Assembly (NCBI GenBank): GCA_034440575.1
Contig: JAOTOL010001656.1
Coordinates: forward strand, 550,001-614,000
DNA length: 64,000 nucleotides
Reading direction: 5' to 3'
DNA from: Imbricaverruca yamaguchii
Lineage: Eukaryota; Arthropoda; Thecostraca; Neoverrucidae
Positions within the stretch are counted from its first letter, which is position 1, and every line of letters starts with the position of its first letter. Positions 41,401 to 52,985 of the stretch are shown here, piece by piece. The position numbers were made by a program, and so were the translations under genes. The notes under the pieces were generated by a model, which saw only the letters and a list, made by a program, of their open reading frames with translations, was not told where the DNA came from and did not search any database.

Positions 41401-42140
41401 TTGATAAATTTTATTTATATGTCGGGTACAGCAAAGTGGCGGCATAAATAAAAAACAGCGAAGAGAACGCCGTCCGAACAGGTTTTCTTAGAACAACGGA
41501 TTTCTTTGGGGAGTTCATAATCATATAAGATATGAGTTCTTGCTATCACAACGGCTGCAAACAAAAACAGATTTGATCCTCCTATTCCTATGACACTCAA
41601 TAATTGTACACACACTGGATCTTCGACACTTGTGACATTATTTCGACATCTCAGCATTCTGATACCGTACGGCAAGCCACGTCGAATGACATCCACATAA
41701 TGTAAATTGAAGCCATAGCGACGAAACGCGAAGTCATTGAAAAACCAAATAACACTTTTGACCTTCACATGTCCCGGTTTGAAATGTTACTCGAGTGTTC
41801 ACCACTGGTAATTGCTTGATACCAGATTTGGATGGGTTTGAGCGAAAACGAAAGAAAATTGAGCGGACCGGATGATCAACTTTGCCCTTACCCTTGACAA
41901 AATCGATTGTTAGCGTTCTGATACCGCATGACAAGCCACTCCGAATGACGCCTATTTGATGGAAATTGGAGCGATAGCAACCGAACCTCGCGTTCGGTCG
42001 ATATCGCTTCAATATCGCCACCTATTAAATCAAGCTTACCTTTGACCTAGAAGTTTGTCCTTAACATGCACCGGCCTGAAATGTTGCACGATGGTCCAAC
42101 ATAGGCTATTGCTAGTGACACCAGATTTGCACGCACGCGA
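38419..42140. other. Unique DNA, presumed intron, with degenerate repeat and possible RT relic
   Basis: Between about 38,830 and 39,030 a ~60-bp motif around GTGGTGCA...CTCAACCATCA recurs with much divergence. A plus-strand frame at 39,325-40,002 stays open for 225 codons and includes VGGELITWISDCF, faintly like the VGGxLxxWI block of LINE reverse transcriptases, but no later RT motif follows. The stretch 40.1-41.0 kb is AT-rich without motifs. Confidence 0.4.
41060..41279. mobile_element. hAT-like element fragment, right end
   Basis: The right end reads CCTGGATCCACCTCTG (41,264-41,279). The interior TTTCGCAGTGGTGGCGCTCC and AAGTGCCCCCACAACAATTC matches the MITE at 28,039-28,343. The left terminus is not identifiable. 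Confidence 0.5.
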
Positions 42141-42455
42141 AAAAACGTAGTTTATAAAATAACGTGCAACCGCTGTCTTGGAATATTTTATGTCGGAGAA
42201 ACCAAGCGTAGCATCAGGGATAGGTACAATGAGCACACGGGAGATGCCAGACTTCGGAGATAATACACACCTTTAGGCGAACACATGATCGACAAACATT
42301 ATAACATGGAACACAGCGACACTAACACAAACTTCAAAGTAGAAATTCTAGCAACAGCCAGGGACAACGCTGATCTGAAGGTCCTCGAATCTCTACACAT
42401 ACGTAATCTACGGCCGCAACTAAACACGCAAACGATGTCTTGGTATATCACATAA
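42141..42455 (+). mobile_element. Penelope-like element, GIY-YIG endonuclease relic
   Basis: One frame across the segment reads VVYKITCNRCL, then FYVGETKRSIRDRYNEHTG, then an in-frame TAA at 42,261. It continues TPLGEHMIDKH, NFKVEILA and LKVLESLHIRNLRPQLNTQ to a stop at 42,453. The CxxC, YVGET, R and EH positions and the LESLHIRNLRPQLNTQ end are the pattern of the C-terminal GIY-YIG endonuclease of Penelope-like retroelements. The reverse transcriptase that should precede it is not recognisable upstream, so this is a truncated relic. The premature stop shows it is inactive. Confidence 0.8.
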
Positions 42456-42724
42456 AATTACATAAACATAAATTATATTTTATGTATTACGCGTTACATT
42501 CGATATAAGTCTATATATGTGCGTGCATGTATGTGTCAATATGCATATGGACCATCGGCTCGGGCTTCCTCAGAGGATTCTATCTTGACCTAGTTGATTT
42601 CTGGTTTGGAGTTTCTTGAAGTGTCTGCATCAATGAGGGTTCTTTTCTGTGATTCACGTGTATTTTTGCAAGCTTTTTTCCCGCTTTTTTTCAATTGTTA
42701 ACCCTGCCATTTTTTATATCACTC

Positions 42725-42752
42725 CTGACGATGGCCCCTGGCCGAAACGTTG
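42725..42752 (+). ncRNA. Hammerhead-ribozyme-like core in Penelope-type terminal sequence
   Basis: CTGACGA (42,725-42,731) fits the hammerhead CUGANGA box. GGCC/GGCC can form stem II around CCT, and GAAAC follows at 42,744. One extra T between CTGACGA and the stem, and no stem III/cleavage site that I can define, make activity doubtful. Its place about 270 bases after the endonuclease relic fits published reports of hammerhead motifs in Penelope-like terminal repeats. Confidence 0.35.
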
Positions 42753-42847
42753 AGTAATATAGCATAATCCCTAACGCTACTTTTGATGGAAGCTCAACAC
42801 TTCCTGGTATATTGAGGGTCGTACATTTCGTCTCACGCAATGCCTAG

Positions 42848-43012
42848 TATTTTTGGTGATTCTTTCGCATATATATTTTCACTTTATGCATGATTAAGTA
42901 TAATTTTCGGCCATCATACTCAGGTAGCTGAGGCCTGGGGAGACACGGACGAAATTGAGGGGGACAATTCGCCACTTTTCATATTTTTTGTGGCGGAGGG
43001 GGGGGCTCCCAG
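42848..43012. repeat. Dispersed repeat, copy 1
   Basis: TGGTGATTCTTTCGCATATA, then TTTTCACTTTATGCATGATT, then CTCAGGTAGCTGAGGC and GGGGGACAATTCGCC. The same order recurs at 43,326-43,502 with about 80-85% visual identity. Confidence 0.75.
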
Positions 43013-43325
43013 TTGTTCCACCAATTGTATTGAAGATACCCAATGGTACCCAGAGTCACGTTTGTTTAAGATATATCAATATATGCGCAGGAGAATGCAA
43101 CCTAAGGATATAATAAAGCCTTGCAATAATGCAAATTTAGTGCCTGGCAAAGCACACTTTCCAACCGAAGCGAAAACACAAGATGGTCAAAGTTCATGAT
43201 AGCATAAATTTTTAAGCATGAAGCACTGGAAGCATAAATTTTTACGTTAGCTGATTTACCATTCGGAGATCTTGTGACGACAGATAGCCTGTCAAGCCTG
43301 TTGACTGGCTTGATCAGTTTCTATA
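43013..43325. other. Unique spacer between two repeat copies
   Basis: No gene or repeat motif apart from a short AAGCATGAAGCACTGGAAGC duplication of AAGCATAAATTTTTA near 43.2 kb. Confidence 0.4.
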
Positions 43326-43502
43326 TTTATTGGTGATTCTCTTGCATATATATTTTCACTTAATAAATGATTGAGTATAATTTGGAGGCGCTCATGCTCA
43401 GGTAGCTGGGGCTTGGGGGACACGGAAAAAATGGGGGGGACAAATCGCCTGTTTTCAGAAATTTGGGGACATGTCCCCCAGCCCCCAGTGGTTACACCCA
43501 TG
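43326..43502. repeat. Dispersed repeat, copy 2
   Basis: Second copy of the 42,848 element, ending CCCCCAGTGGTTACACCCAT directly before a TA microsatellite. The end resembles DNA-transposon termini, but I cannot assign a family. Confidence 0.75.
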
Positions 43503-43509
43503 TGTATGC

Positions 43510-43558
<49 letters not shown>
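43510..43558. repeat. (TA)n microsatellite
   Basis: About 24 TA units, with one interruption near the start. Confidence 0.97.
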
Positions 43559-43559
<1 letters not shown>

Positions 43560-45181
43560 TGTTGACGTAGGTAGCAATCCTTACAGTAAACATCTCTTAT
43601 CAGAAAAAATAGCGTAAAATGCATTTGTAAGCTTCTTCTTCTGCCATAACGCGCCTTCCTGTGAAAGTAGTCGCCAAAATTGATCTTGCATTCAGTTATA
43701 TATATTAGCTCAATGCATGTTTTTTTTTCGACGTGATACATTTGCGATCGAATTGCGCATGAAGTGAATAGGACCGACCGGCTCCATTAGAGCATATTAC
43801 TGAAGTACCACATAGTTGTACCACTTTTGTGTAGCTCAACCTTTGCCTTGTTGATTTGCTTGATATGTACACCTGCTGGCCTTAAACGTAAGTAGGGACT
43901 GACTAAATGCTGGATGGCTTATGGAGCCACTTGTTGACTTACTATCCCCCTCACTGAGCAATAGAGAGGTGTAAGATGGGAAACTAGAGAACAACAAGAA
44001 GAAGCTTCAAATGCATATTACGCGGTCGTTCTCATTAATGGACCTGGGGAAGACAGTTTCCTTTTGTGAGACTTCACTCGATGATTGGTTGTTTAGGAAA
44101 ATTGGACAGTGAGGTGTCACACTATCCGCTCCAATTCATGGGTCTACCCTAGCTGAGCTTCGCTCGGGAGGAGGTAGCCATTGTTTGGGGCTTCGAGATT
44201 TCAATATCGGTAATCAGTTTCATTTTGATATCACAACTCTTTGCAATAATTATTTTCTGGGTTGTTTGCACTCAGCGAACTACATTAGCAGTTTTGTGGC
44301 AACACAATAATTGTAATCACACACCGGAATTTGCAATAGTTGATTACCCAACCGTTTTTTATATATTATTTTGGAGTGCCAAACAATATTAACATGCTAT
44401 GTCACGCCACTGACTTCTGATACCGTAACAAGGCAATGCTTCGAGCTTTGTTGCAGAAATTGTGATCGTGATGCCAGTTTCTCTGCAGGATTTGCATCTA
44501 GATGACCCAATATTTAGTATGTTTAGTGCTCAGGGGATTAGGCCGTGGTATTCTACTAAGTGACCTCTTCGAGGTAAAATGAAGTCACTGACCTCTGATG
44601 ATTTCTTGTCTTGAAATTGCAGCTCGGGTTATGCTTCACTAATTATAATTAAACGCCCGTTGCAATCCTGCAGAACACAGCCGATCGTTCGCACCTTTTT
44701 TTTATACGTATCGCTTTGCATCGAACACAACTTTTGCAATTTTGTAGCTGCAACTGAACTATTTGTTGCTTATATCGCATGGGCGGTAAATGGCTGCGCG
44801 CCACGTCAATAAGTTTGCGAAGCTCTAATCTACCCTACGATGTCACTCTCATTAGCTAGATGTGGCCGAAAAATGTTGGAACTTCGCTACATTTGACCAC
44901 TAGACCAACCGTGGATCTGACTTCAGCCATTAACCAGCACTTTAACATTTTGCATCATGCATTCTCATTTGCTGCACCACAGTGTTCTTTGCTTCGAAAC
45001 CTTTACTTCACTCCCAATTAAGTTAGCTGAATTGGTAGTAGATGTCAATGGAAACAAGACATGCTATGCTCACTATGTACTCAGGTGGTAAGCCGTCACG
45101 AGGGGAGCAAGGTACAGCTCTCCCAGGTGGTACATTCCGCCCCCTCTCTCTCTCGCGCTCTCTCTCTTTCTCGCTCTCTCT

Positions 45182-45226
<45 letters not shown>

Positions 45227-47239
45227 ATCTCTTTATAGCTCTCTCTCCCCTGTCTCTTTCTCTAGTTCTCTATCGTTCTCTCCCCTCTCTCTCTCTTTCT
45301 CATGCAAATCTACAGACTGACTTGTATTTCCACATGTTTTCTCCCTCACGCTTTTGTGGTAAGTAATGTCATCTCGTGAAAGCAAGCAACATTACTTAAA
45401 ATGCGAGCAAGGTCACGCACACGCTTTTCATCTAGCTCTTATTGTTCGCTCTCTCCCCTCTCTAATGCGCAGCGAAGTCTGAATTTTGGGGTTTGGGATA
45501 AAGGGGGGGGGGGGGCTCATCCAGTGGTACGAAAGCTGCCATGAGCTAGGTTTTACATTTGTAGACGGGATTTTCAGAGGGATGGCCTGCACTTCTCTAG
45601 AAGGGTCCATGTGTTAGGAAAGTGTACAGGATGTCTTTAAGGAAATAAAAAAAGGGGAATTTTTGCCAACTCACGAAATATTCCAATTGTGTTAGGTAAT
45701 ATAACCTCGTGAAATAGGAAAGCAGCAGTTCAGGGGAAAAGGTTCACAAAGAACCAGATGAAAAAGCCAAAGGTGTTAGAGCATTGCAAGTTTTGTTTTA
45801 ATGTGTATTTAAATGTTCACATGTTTGTGAGGAGAAACCGTTTATTACGGAGGATGGGTCAGTGAAGGGTATGTTGGAGTTTGCAACAGGACTATGAGAT
45901 CAAGGGATAAAATGTTTTGTGCAATAGGGTCCAATGAAAGGGGATGGTGTAATGCTGCATGGTATTAGTTCGCTAGAAGTAAGGTGGGGATAATACGTGC
46001 TTACTTGCTGTCAGCTGTGGCGTATAGAAGTGCAACAGCAATATCTGGACTTTGGGGTAGGACTTCTGTCGCATGCATAGCTTTCGCTAGCTTGGTGGCT
46101 AATCTGAAGGTTATAGAATGCTGGTCCCATCGCTTTAGGAATCCTTCTTTTTGGATATTATCGTTTAAGTTGTTTATGCTAGAAAAAATTTAAATTATAA
46201 GGAAAATAAAAATAAGTAAATTTGTAAATTATTAAAATAAAAAAAAACAAATGAGTATAAAATTTAAAACAAAAAGAAAAAAAAATAAAAAAAAAATGGC
46301 AAAGAAAGCAAGCTTTAGGTTTTAAAGCCTCAAATGTCAGGCAATGTGCATGTCAATGCATTGATCGATTGAATGGTGTTGAAGTTTGGACAATCAGTGT
46401 GCAACATATATATTTATATCAATGCATTATCGGACAATGCTTGACAATGGGTGGGCAATGCCAAGCATGTGCATAGCAATGCATTGGTGTTCCAATTATT
46501 TGTTCACGGATAACGGTGCCGGACGGGTGGGGATGGGGTGGGGGACGTCGCCAGCCGTTGGACCCGGTTAGCATTGCTGCACAGCTTAAAGCCCGCTTGG
46601 CAGCTCACTAGTCTGCCTTGTGCGAATTGTCGTTAGCTGTTATCGTGACCGCCGCATCGCAGGTTAATGCTGCAGACAAACAGGGCGTGCAGCAGCGTGT
46701 CTTGGCTGCACTGCATTGTTGTGCTGTCGGGGCACCTGGCCTCACGGCGGACCATGCATATGCAATACCGTCGTCGGCGCTATGACTTGGCGAAAATAAC
46801 GACGAAGGCTATCGTCATTCCTCGGTGGGCGAGGGCTGATATTCCCGCATGGCTCCTGACTCACCTCCGTGCAATTGCACCACCGCCATGCCAGTATGAT
46901 ATATATATTGCCGTGGTACCACTGTGGCGCCACGAGCGCCTCAGCGAAGTACAGCGCTATGAAAACTAAAGCAGGCAGGTATGCTTTAAGTCGGTCTGTC
47001 TCCCACACAGCATTGTTGAACCAATGGCGGGGATCGTCAGCGTCCAGCGTTCTGGAAATGGCGTGGAGGAGACAGTGGTGTCGTGACTACAACGCCAGGC
47101 ACCAATCCACAAAATTGAAATGTGATTGACAGCGGGATGAATAGGAAACTTAGGCGTCTAGAGAGGAAGGCATCTATTCGTATGGAATATACATTTCGCT
47201 TGCCCGCCCCAGAATCACGGCAACAGACGAATCCCCCCC
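43559..47239. other. Unique AT-rich DNA, presumed intron
   Basis: It holds a (CT)n tract (listed separately) and a very A-rich stretch at about 46,190-46,300. Frames at 45.5-46.2 kb read DGLHFSRRVHVLGK, faintly like the end of an esterase/endonuclease-type domain of some LINEs; too weak to call an element. Confidence 0.4.
45144..45305. repeat. (CT)n microsatellite, interrupted
   Basis: CT-rich tract with a pure (CT)n core at about 45,187-45,220. Confidence 0.95.
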
Positions 47240-48290
47240 CACACACTACCCACGGCCAATCCACTCGTCTTCCCCTTTACCACAGCAGCATACGACACCC
47301 TTCCCATGGCCAGTCCACTCGTCTTTCCCTGCACCACAGCAGCATACGACACCCCTTCCCATGGCCAATCCACTCGTCTTCCCCTGTACCACAGCAGCAT
47401 ACGACACCCTTCCCATGGCCAGTCCACTTGTGTGCCTCTGCACCACAGCAGCATACGACACCCCTTCCCATGGCCGGTCCATTTGTGTGCCCCTGTACCA
47501 CAGCAGCATACGACACCCCTTCCCATGGCCGGTCCATTTGTCTGCCCCTGTACCACAGCAGCATACGACACCCCTTCCCATGATCGGCATTTTTTGCATA
47601 CGACACCCTTCCCATGGCCGGTCCACTTGTGTGCCTCTGCACCACAGCAGCATACGACACCCCTTCCCATGGCCGGTCCATTTGTGTGCCCCTGTACCAC
47701 AGCAGCATACGACACCCCTTTGGCCGTCCATTTGTCTGCCCCTGTACACAGCAGCATACGACACCCCTTCCCATGGCCGGTCCATTGTTGCCCTGCACCA
47801 CAGCAGCATACGACACCCTTCCCATGGCCAGTCCACTTGTGTGCCCCTGTACCACAGCAGCATACGACACCCCTTCCCATGGCCGGTCCATTTGTCTGCC
47901 CCTGTACCACAGCAGCATACGACACCCCTTCCCATGATCGGTCCACTCGTCTTCCCCTGTACCACAGCAGCATACGACACCCCTTCCCATGGCCGGTCCA
48001 CTTGTGTGCCCCTGCACCACAGCAACATACGACACCCTTCCCATGGCCAGTCCACCTGTGTGCCCCTGCACCCCGGCAACATACGACACCCTTCCCATGG
48101 CCAGTCCACCTGTCTGCCCCTGCACCACAGCAGCATACGACACCTCTTTCCATGGCCAGTGCACTCGTCTTTCCCTGTACCACAGCAGCATACGACACTC
48201 CTTCCCATGGCCGGTCCACCTGTGTGCCTCTGCACCACTGGAACATACGACACCCCTTCCCATGGCCAGTCCACTTGTGTGCCCCAGCAC
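47240..48290. repeat. 56-bp minisatellite, about 18 copies
   Basis: The unit is CCATGGCCGGTCCATTTGTG, then TGCCCCTGTACCACAGCAGC, then ATACGACACCCCTTCC. A 55-bp form lacks one C. A copy at 47,580-47,610 is shortened. All three plus and three minus frames stay open over most of the array. Confidence 0.97.
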
Positions 48291-48470
48291 CACGACCAGC
48301 TTCCATTACGGCGGCAGGCGTTGCCGGACGGTTTTTTGTTGCGCCGTCGCTACCCGTCTGTTTACTGTAGAGTGCAGGGTGTCAGACGTGGGCGCAGCTA
48401 AAAATACGGCCGGCCGGCCGGCCGCCGCCGCCACCACCCATCCCGATTGCAGGCTAAAAAATGCCCGGCT
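48291..48470. other. GC-rich spacer
   Basis: Contains a short GGCC/GCC run at about 48,407-48,432. No exon seen. Confidence 0.4.
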
Positions 48471-48620
48471 GCCGAGCTGTCGTGTTGTCTCTGGGGCGCC
48501 GAGCCAGCTCGGGGTACTGGTGTGCTGGTACCAGCACGGTGTGTGCCGAGCTGCCGTGTTGTCTCTGGGGCGCCGAGCCAGCTCGGGGTACTGGTGTGCC
48601 GGTACCACCACGGTGTGTCC
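48471..48620. repeat. Tandem duplication, 74 bp x 2
   Basis: Copies start GCCGAGCTGTCGTGTTGTCT (48,471) and GCCGAGCTGCCGTGTTGTCT (48,545) and differ at few bases. Confidence 0.94.
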
Positions 48621-48879
48621 AGGTACCAGAGGATGACAGTGGAGACGTCTCCAGTGCCGGTTAGGCATCCAATTATCTGAATGCGATTCGAGTGAAGTCT
48701 ACAGCGTACCCACCGAGCCAAGTCTTCCTATAATGCGCCTCCGTTTTTCTGTGGCTGATATTGATATCTGTTAATCCGCTTCTTTCCGTATATTGTCATA
48801 ACAGAAATGATCGTGCACCGGTCCTACCATGCGTGTTTGCTCAAATGCGCATATGTCAGTTCATCTGCCCGATGCTTTT

Positions 48880-49180
48880 TTCTTCCGTACCGTCTGCTCA
48901 TCTGCCCGCCCATCCCTGCATCTGTTCGTCTGTCCATTCGTCCCTTCATCTATCCGTTCGTCCCCTCTCCGCTCGTTCGTCGTCTGTCCGTTCGTCTGTC
49001 TGCTTTCCGTTCATCCGTTCCTCTCTCCGTCCGTCCGTTGTATGTCTGTTCGTCCGTCCTCTCTCCGTTCGTCCGATGTGTGTCCCTTCGACCTTCCTCC
49101 CAGCTCATCCGTTCCCTCTCCGTTCGTCCATCGTCTGTCTGTTCCTCCGACCAGTGGTTTGCCACTCTGACCACCATCCC
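48880..49180. repeat. Degenerate pyrimidine-rich repeat (CGTYCG/TCTGT family)
   Basis: About 300 bases of CCGTTCGTCCGTCCTCTC-like sequence with a strong C+T bias on the plus strand, directly before candidate exon D. Confidence 0.8.
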
Positions 49181-49190
49181 TCCGTTTCAG

Positions 49191-49230
49191 ATGAAGATGG
49201 GCGCGGACGTGACCAGCAGCGTCAACAAAG
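49191..49230 (+). CDS. Candidate internal exon D, unidentified protein
   Basis: A 40-base segment, MKMGADVTSSVNK plus one base, lies between a strong acceptor (CCATCCCTCCGTTTCAG, ending 49,190) and a strong donor (AAAG|GTAAGA, GT at 49,231). It begins in phase 0 and ends in phase 1, which fits exon C before it and exon E after it. Length is small but within the metazoan micro-exon range. The family is not recognised. Confidence 0.45.
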
Positions 49231-50415
49231 GTAAGATGGCTGCGATTCGGCGCCACGCGTCTCCCCCTGTATCCATGGCAACCGCCTGCCGCCCACTGTC
49301 CGCTGATCATAAGACATAGGCCTACCAACCGACCCACATAGGCTGTACCGCAAGACACAAGCACTCCCCGGAAAAATGGCGGTATGGGTGTGGGGTGACA
49401 GTAGACTATGTTGAGGCCCGGACTATGTGTGACCCTGTATGAAAAGATCGACGATGAACATTTTCGCAGGTTTTTGGAGGATGCGGGTAAACACCAACAT
49501 TACTAAAAATCAATTCCAGATATTTAGCTCACGTCGTTAAGGCCACATTCGAGTACGTAGAAACATGGTGAGTGTTGGAGCGGGGTGGGGGCTGGAAGGG
49601 ACAAGAAGCGTACAGTTGTTCTCTCAACTGGGAGAACTGGGGAGACACTCCATCATTTTTGTTGTTGTAGGAATTAGCAGAGCAGAGCAGATTTGGAAGT
49701 CAATGTTCACGGCAACACAAATTTTCAACCGATAATTTCTGCGACAATTTGTGCCGAAACTGACTGAGCATATTATTTCAAAGTCATCTTCCTGTTGGTA
49801 TCGGCCTGCAAAATGGAGGTTGATGGTTTGAACCTGACCAATACCAAAGCTACGCTGCCGCTGGTGACGTGCTTGCGGCAATGTCGATCCAAAAATCCTG
49901 GTGACCGTTATGTGCGACGTGGGTATGCCTACGGCATAGCAACTGTTGATCGCCATACCAGGTCAAGTCGGCCCGACGTTATCCAAAATTCCGATATCTG
50001 GTGGTTCGAGCTGACCAATCATACCTGGTTGTAACTTTACTAACATCAGGGTGAAACTGTTCTGGCCCTCCATTTACTTTGCGAGGTTCGTCTCGCCAAA
50101 GAGCCAGAGAGCAGAATATTCATATTTCGACTCGGAGCATCATAAACAGAGTTATGTCACTGTGATGATTAAGCCTCCAATGTTGGTGTATGGCTGGCCA
50201 TATACCATGTGCCATGTATTCCACACACATACATGCCATACACATAACATCCATGCATGTATATGCATGGGTGTGGCATCGTCGCCACGAGGAAGAAATC
50301 GATACCTGAACGAGCATGGCGTCGGCGATTTGTGGAGCAACGCTTTAGTATATGCCCCATGCGCTTGCGAATAAATCTGAAGTCGTCAGAGCAGCAGCCA
50401 TGACTACTGGCTGCC
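49231..50415. other. Unique DNA, presumed intron
   Basis: No transposon or coding motif that I can support; small CACACATACATGCC/ACATCCATGCATG clusters near 50.22 kb. Confidence 0.4.
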
Positions 50416-50434
50416 GAGAGAGAGAGAGAGAGAG

Positions 50435-50499
<65 letters not shown>

Positions 50500-50510
50500 G
50501 CGAGAGAGTT
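50416..50510. repeat. (GA)n microsatellite, interrupted
   Basis: About 47 GA units with three short GG interruptions. Confidence 0.97.
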
Positions 50511-50544
50511 GCGATCGATCTATAGATTATCGGCCGCAGCAATG

Positions 50545-50850
50545 TGATGCCCGATCCTGCTCCTCAGGGAGTGCCATAGCACACACAGCACTCTTCCTGT
50601 CCTCCTCGACCCTGCGCCTCAGGTAGTGCTATGGCACGTTACTTGTCCTCCCTGGTCATGCTCTTCAGGGAGTGTCATTGTACGTTCCTTGGCCTCCCTG
50701 ATCCTGTTCCTAAGAGAGTGCCATAGCACGCTACTTTCCCTCCGTGACCCTGTGCCCCAGTGTGAGCCATATCATGCTTCTTGTCCTCCCTGATTCCCTT
50801 CCTCGGGGAGTGTCATAGCACGCTCCTTGTCCCCTCTGGGCCTGCTGCTC
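50545..50850. repeat. Degenerate ~60-bp tandem repeat x 5
   Basis: Units carry CTCAGGGAGTGCCATAGCAC and CTTGTCCTCCCTGATCC with much divergence. Confidence 0.8.
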
Positions 50851-51471
50851 CTCTGAATTCCCCTTATAGTGGGACATGTATGCATAATTGAGGTCTACTA
50901 CCGCTGTGGACGGAATAACACGTGTCTGGAGATACAACCTGCATGATGGTGTAGCGTATGCGATCACTATCTCATTCGTCGGTGCTCAATCACAGGCTTA
51001 ATGAACGAAGTAATGAAAATAAGTCCCGTACATTAGAATAACATACAAGATATGTCCTCAAGCATGCAAACGAGGTCTGGAATCTGTCGTTATGCCTTCT
51101 ATACTGACAGTGTTCAGTACAACACGCATGCCGAGTGTTGAATCTCAGCATCGTGGTGGGAAGTGGTGGAATATAATGAAATGAAAGCAGCAGGCTGCCC
51201 TTGGAGCGTGGCCTGTTACGAGGTGGGTAGGTATGGGTGGGGTGGGGGTGGGCTGGTGCTGACTGACGGGAGGAAGAGGAGGGCGGGGCGTGTCATCAGA
51301 CCAGCTGCCGACATGAGGGTGGTGTAACACACTGCCGCGCAGCAACCGCCGCCACTGCTGCCGGCCGCAGCCAACCTTGGTCACTCTGTTTAAGTTGGCC
51401 GGCGCGAGGCCGTTTTTTAAGCGCTGCTGCACCAGGCTGACGCGGGTCGCTTGGTTCGGCATGGCCCGGCC
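50851..51471. other. Unique DNA, GC-rich to the right
   Basis: No supported exon. Confidence 0.4.
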
Positions 51472-51788
51472 ACCGGGCCACCCGGCCACCACCCGGCCAC
51501 CACCCGGCCACCACCGGGCCACCACCGGGCCACCACCGGGCCACCACCGGGCCACCACCCGGCCACCACCGGACCACCACCCGGCCACCACCGGACCACC
51601 ACCCGGCCACCACCCGGCCACCACCCGGCCACCACCCGGCCACCACCGGGCCACCACCCGGCCACCACCGGGCCACCACCCGGCCACCACCCGGCCACCA
51701 CCCGGCTACCGGACGGCCACCACCCGGCCACCACCGGGCCACCACCGGGCCACCACCGGACCACCACCCGGCCACCACCGGGCCACCA
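51472..51788. repeat. 11-bp minisatellite (CCACCACCCGG), about 29 copies
   Basis: Units alternate among CCACCACCCGG, CCACCACCGGG and CCACCACCGGA. A short degenerate stretch occurs at 51,704-51,718. Confidence 0.97.
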
Positions 51789-52040
51789 GGCGGCTGGCGG
51801 CTGGCGGCTGGCGGCTGGCGGCTGGCGGCTGGCGGCTGGCGGCTGGCGGCTGGCGGCTGGCGGCTGGCGGCTGGCGGCTGGCGGCTGGCGGCTGGCGGCT
51901 GGCGGCTGGCGGCTGGCGGCTGGCGGCTGGCGGCTGGCGGCTGGCGGCTGGCGGCTGGCGGCTGGCGGCTGGCGGCTGGCGGCTGGCGGCTGGCGGCTGG
52001 CGGCTGGCGGCTGGCGGCTGGCGGCTGGCGGCTGGCGGCT
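51789..52040. repeat. 7-bp array (GGCGGCT) x 36, perfect
   Basis: Exactly 252 bases of GGCGGCT with no visible substitution, starting in the last unit of the 11-bp array. Confidence 0.98.
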
Positions 52041-52309
52041 GGCGACCGGCAGCGCTATTCTGTGCGCCGCTGTAGCGGCAGGTCGCCCGCTGCCGTTCGG
52101 TGTCCGGCGGCAAAATACGACCCCCCGTGTTCGCCCTCCCCTCTCCATCGGTTGTACTGCATAGTTCACGCCTCACGCGTCGGTAGTGCCACCCGGCAGA
52201 TGCTTCGCCTTGCGTGTGCTTCTCACGCAGGCTGCATAGTGCGGTATGCCCGGAGGTTGTTAATTGAGCCGACGTGATATGTCAGATGTCACGACTGCTC
52301 AGACTGACT

Positions 52310-52985
52310 GTCGGCCCACACCTCACCGGCTGACTGCTCAAGCTGACCACTGTCGGTCCACGGCTCACCGACTGACTGCTCAAGCTGACCACTGTCGGTC
52401 CACGCCTCACCGACTGACTGCTCAAGCTGACCACTGTCGGTCGACGCCTCGCCTGTTGACTGCTCAAGCTGACCACTGTCGGTCCACGGCTCACCGGCTG
52501 ACTGTTCAAGCTGACCACTGTCGGTCCACGCCTCATCGGCTGACTGCTCAAGCTGACCACTGTCGGTCCACGGCTCACCGACTGACTGATCAAGCTGACC
52601 ACTGTCGGTCGACGCCTCACCGACTGACTGCTCAAGCTGACCACTGTCGGTCCACGCCTCACCGACTGACTGCTCAAGCTGACCACTGTCGGTCCACGCC
52701 TCGCCTGCTGACTGCTCAAGCTGACCACTGTCGGTCCACGGCTCACCGGCTGACTGCTCAAGCTGACCACTGTCGGTCCACGCCTCACCGACTGACTGCT
52801 CAAGCTGACCACTGTCGGTCGACGCCTCGCCGACTGACTGCTCAAGCTGACCACTGTCGGTCCACGGCTCACTGACTGACTGCTCAAGCTGACCACTGTC
52901 GGTCCACGGCTCACTGACTGACTGCTCAAGCTGGCCACTGTCGGTCCACGGCTCACCGGCTGACTGCTCAAGCTGACCACTGTCA
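52310..52985. repeat. 42-bp minisatellite, 16 copies
   Basis: The unit is CTGACTGCTCAAGCTGACCA, then CTGTCGGTCCACGGCTCACC, then GA. Two to three subtypes (CACGGCTCAC, CACGCCTCAC, GACGCCTCGC) recur in a mixed order. Open frames of 200 or more codons are by-products of the 42-bp unit. Confidence 0.97.
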
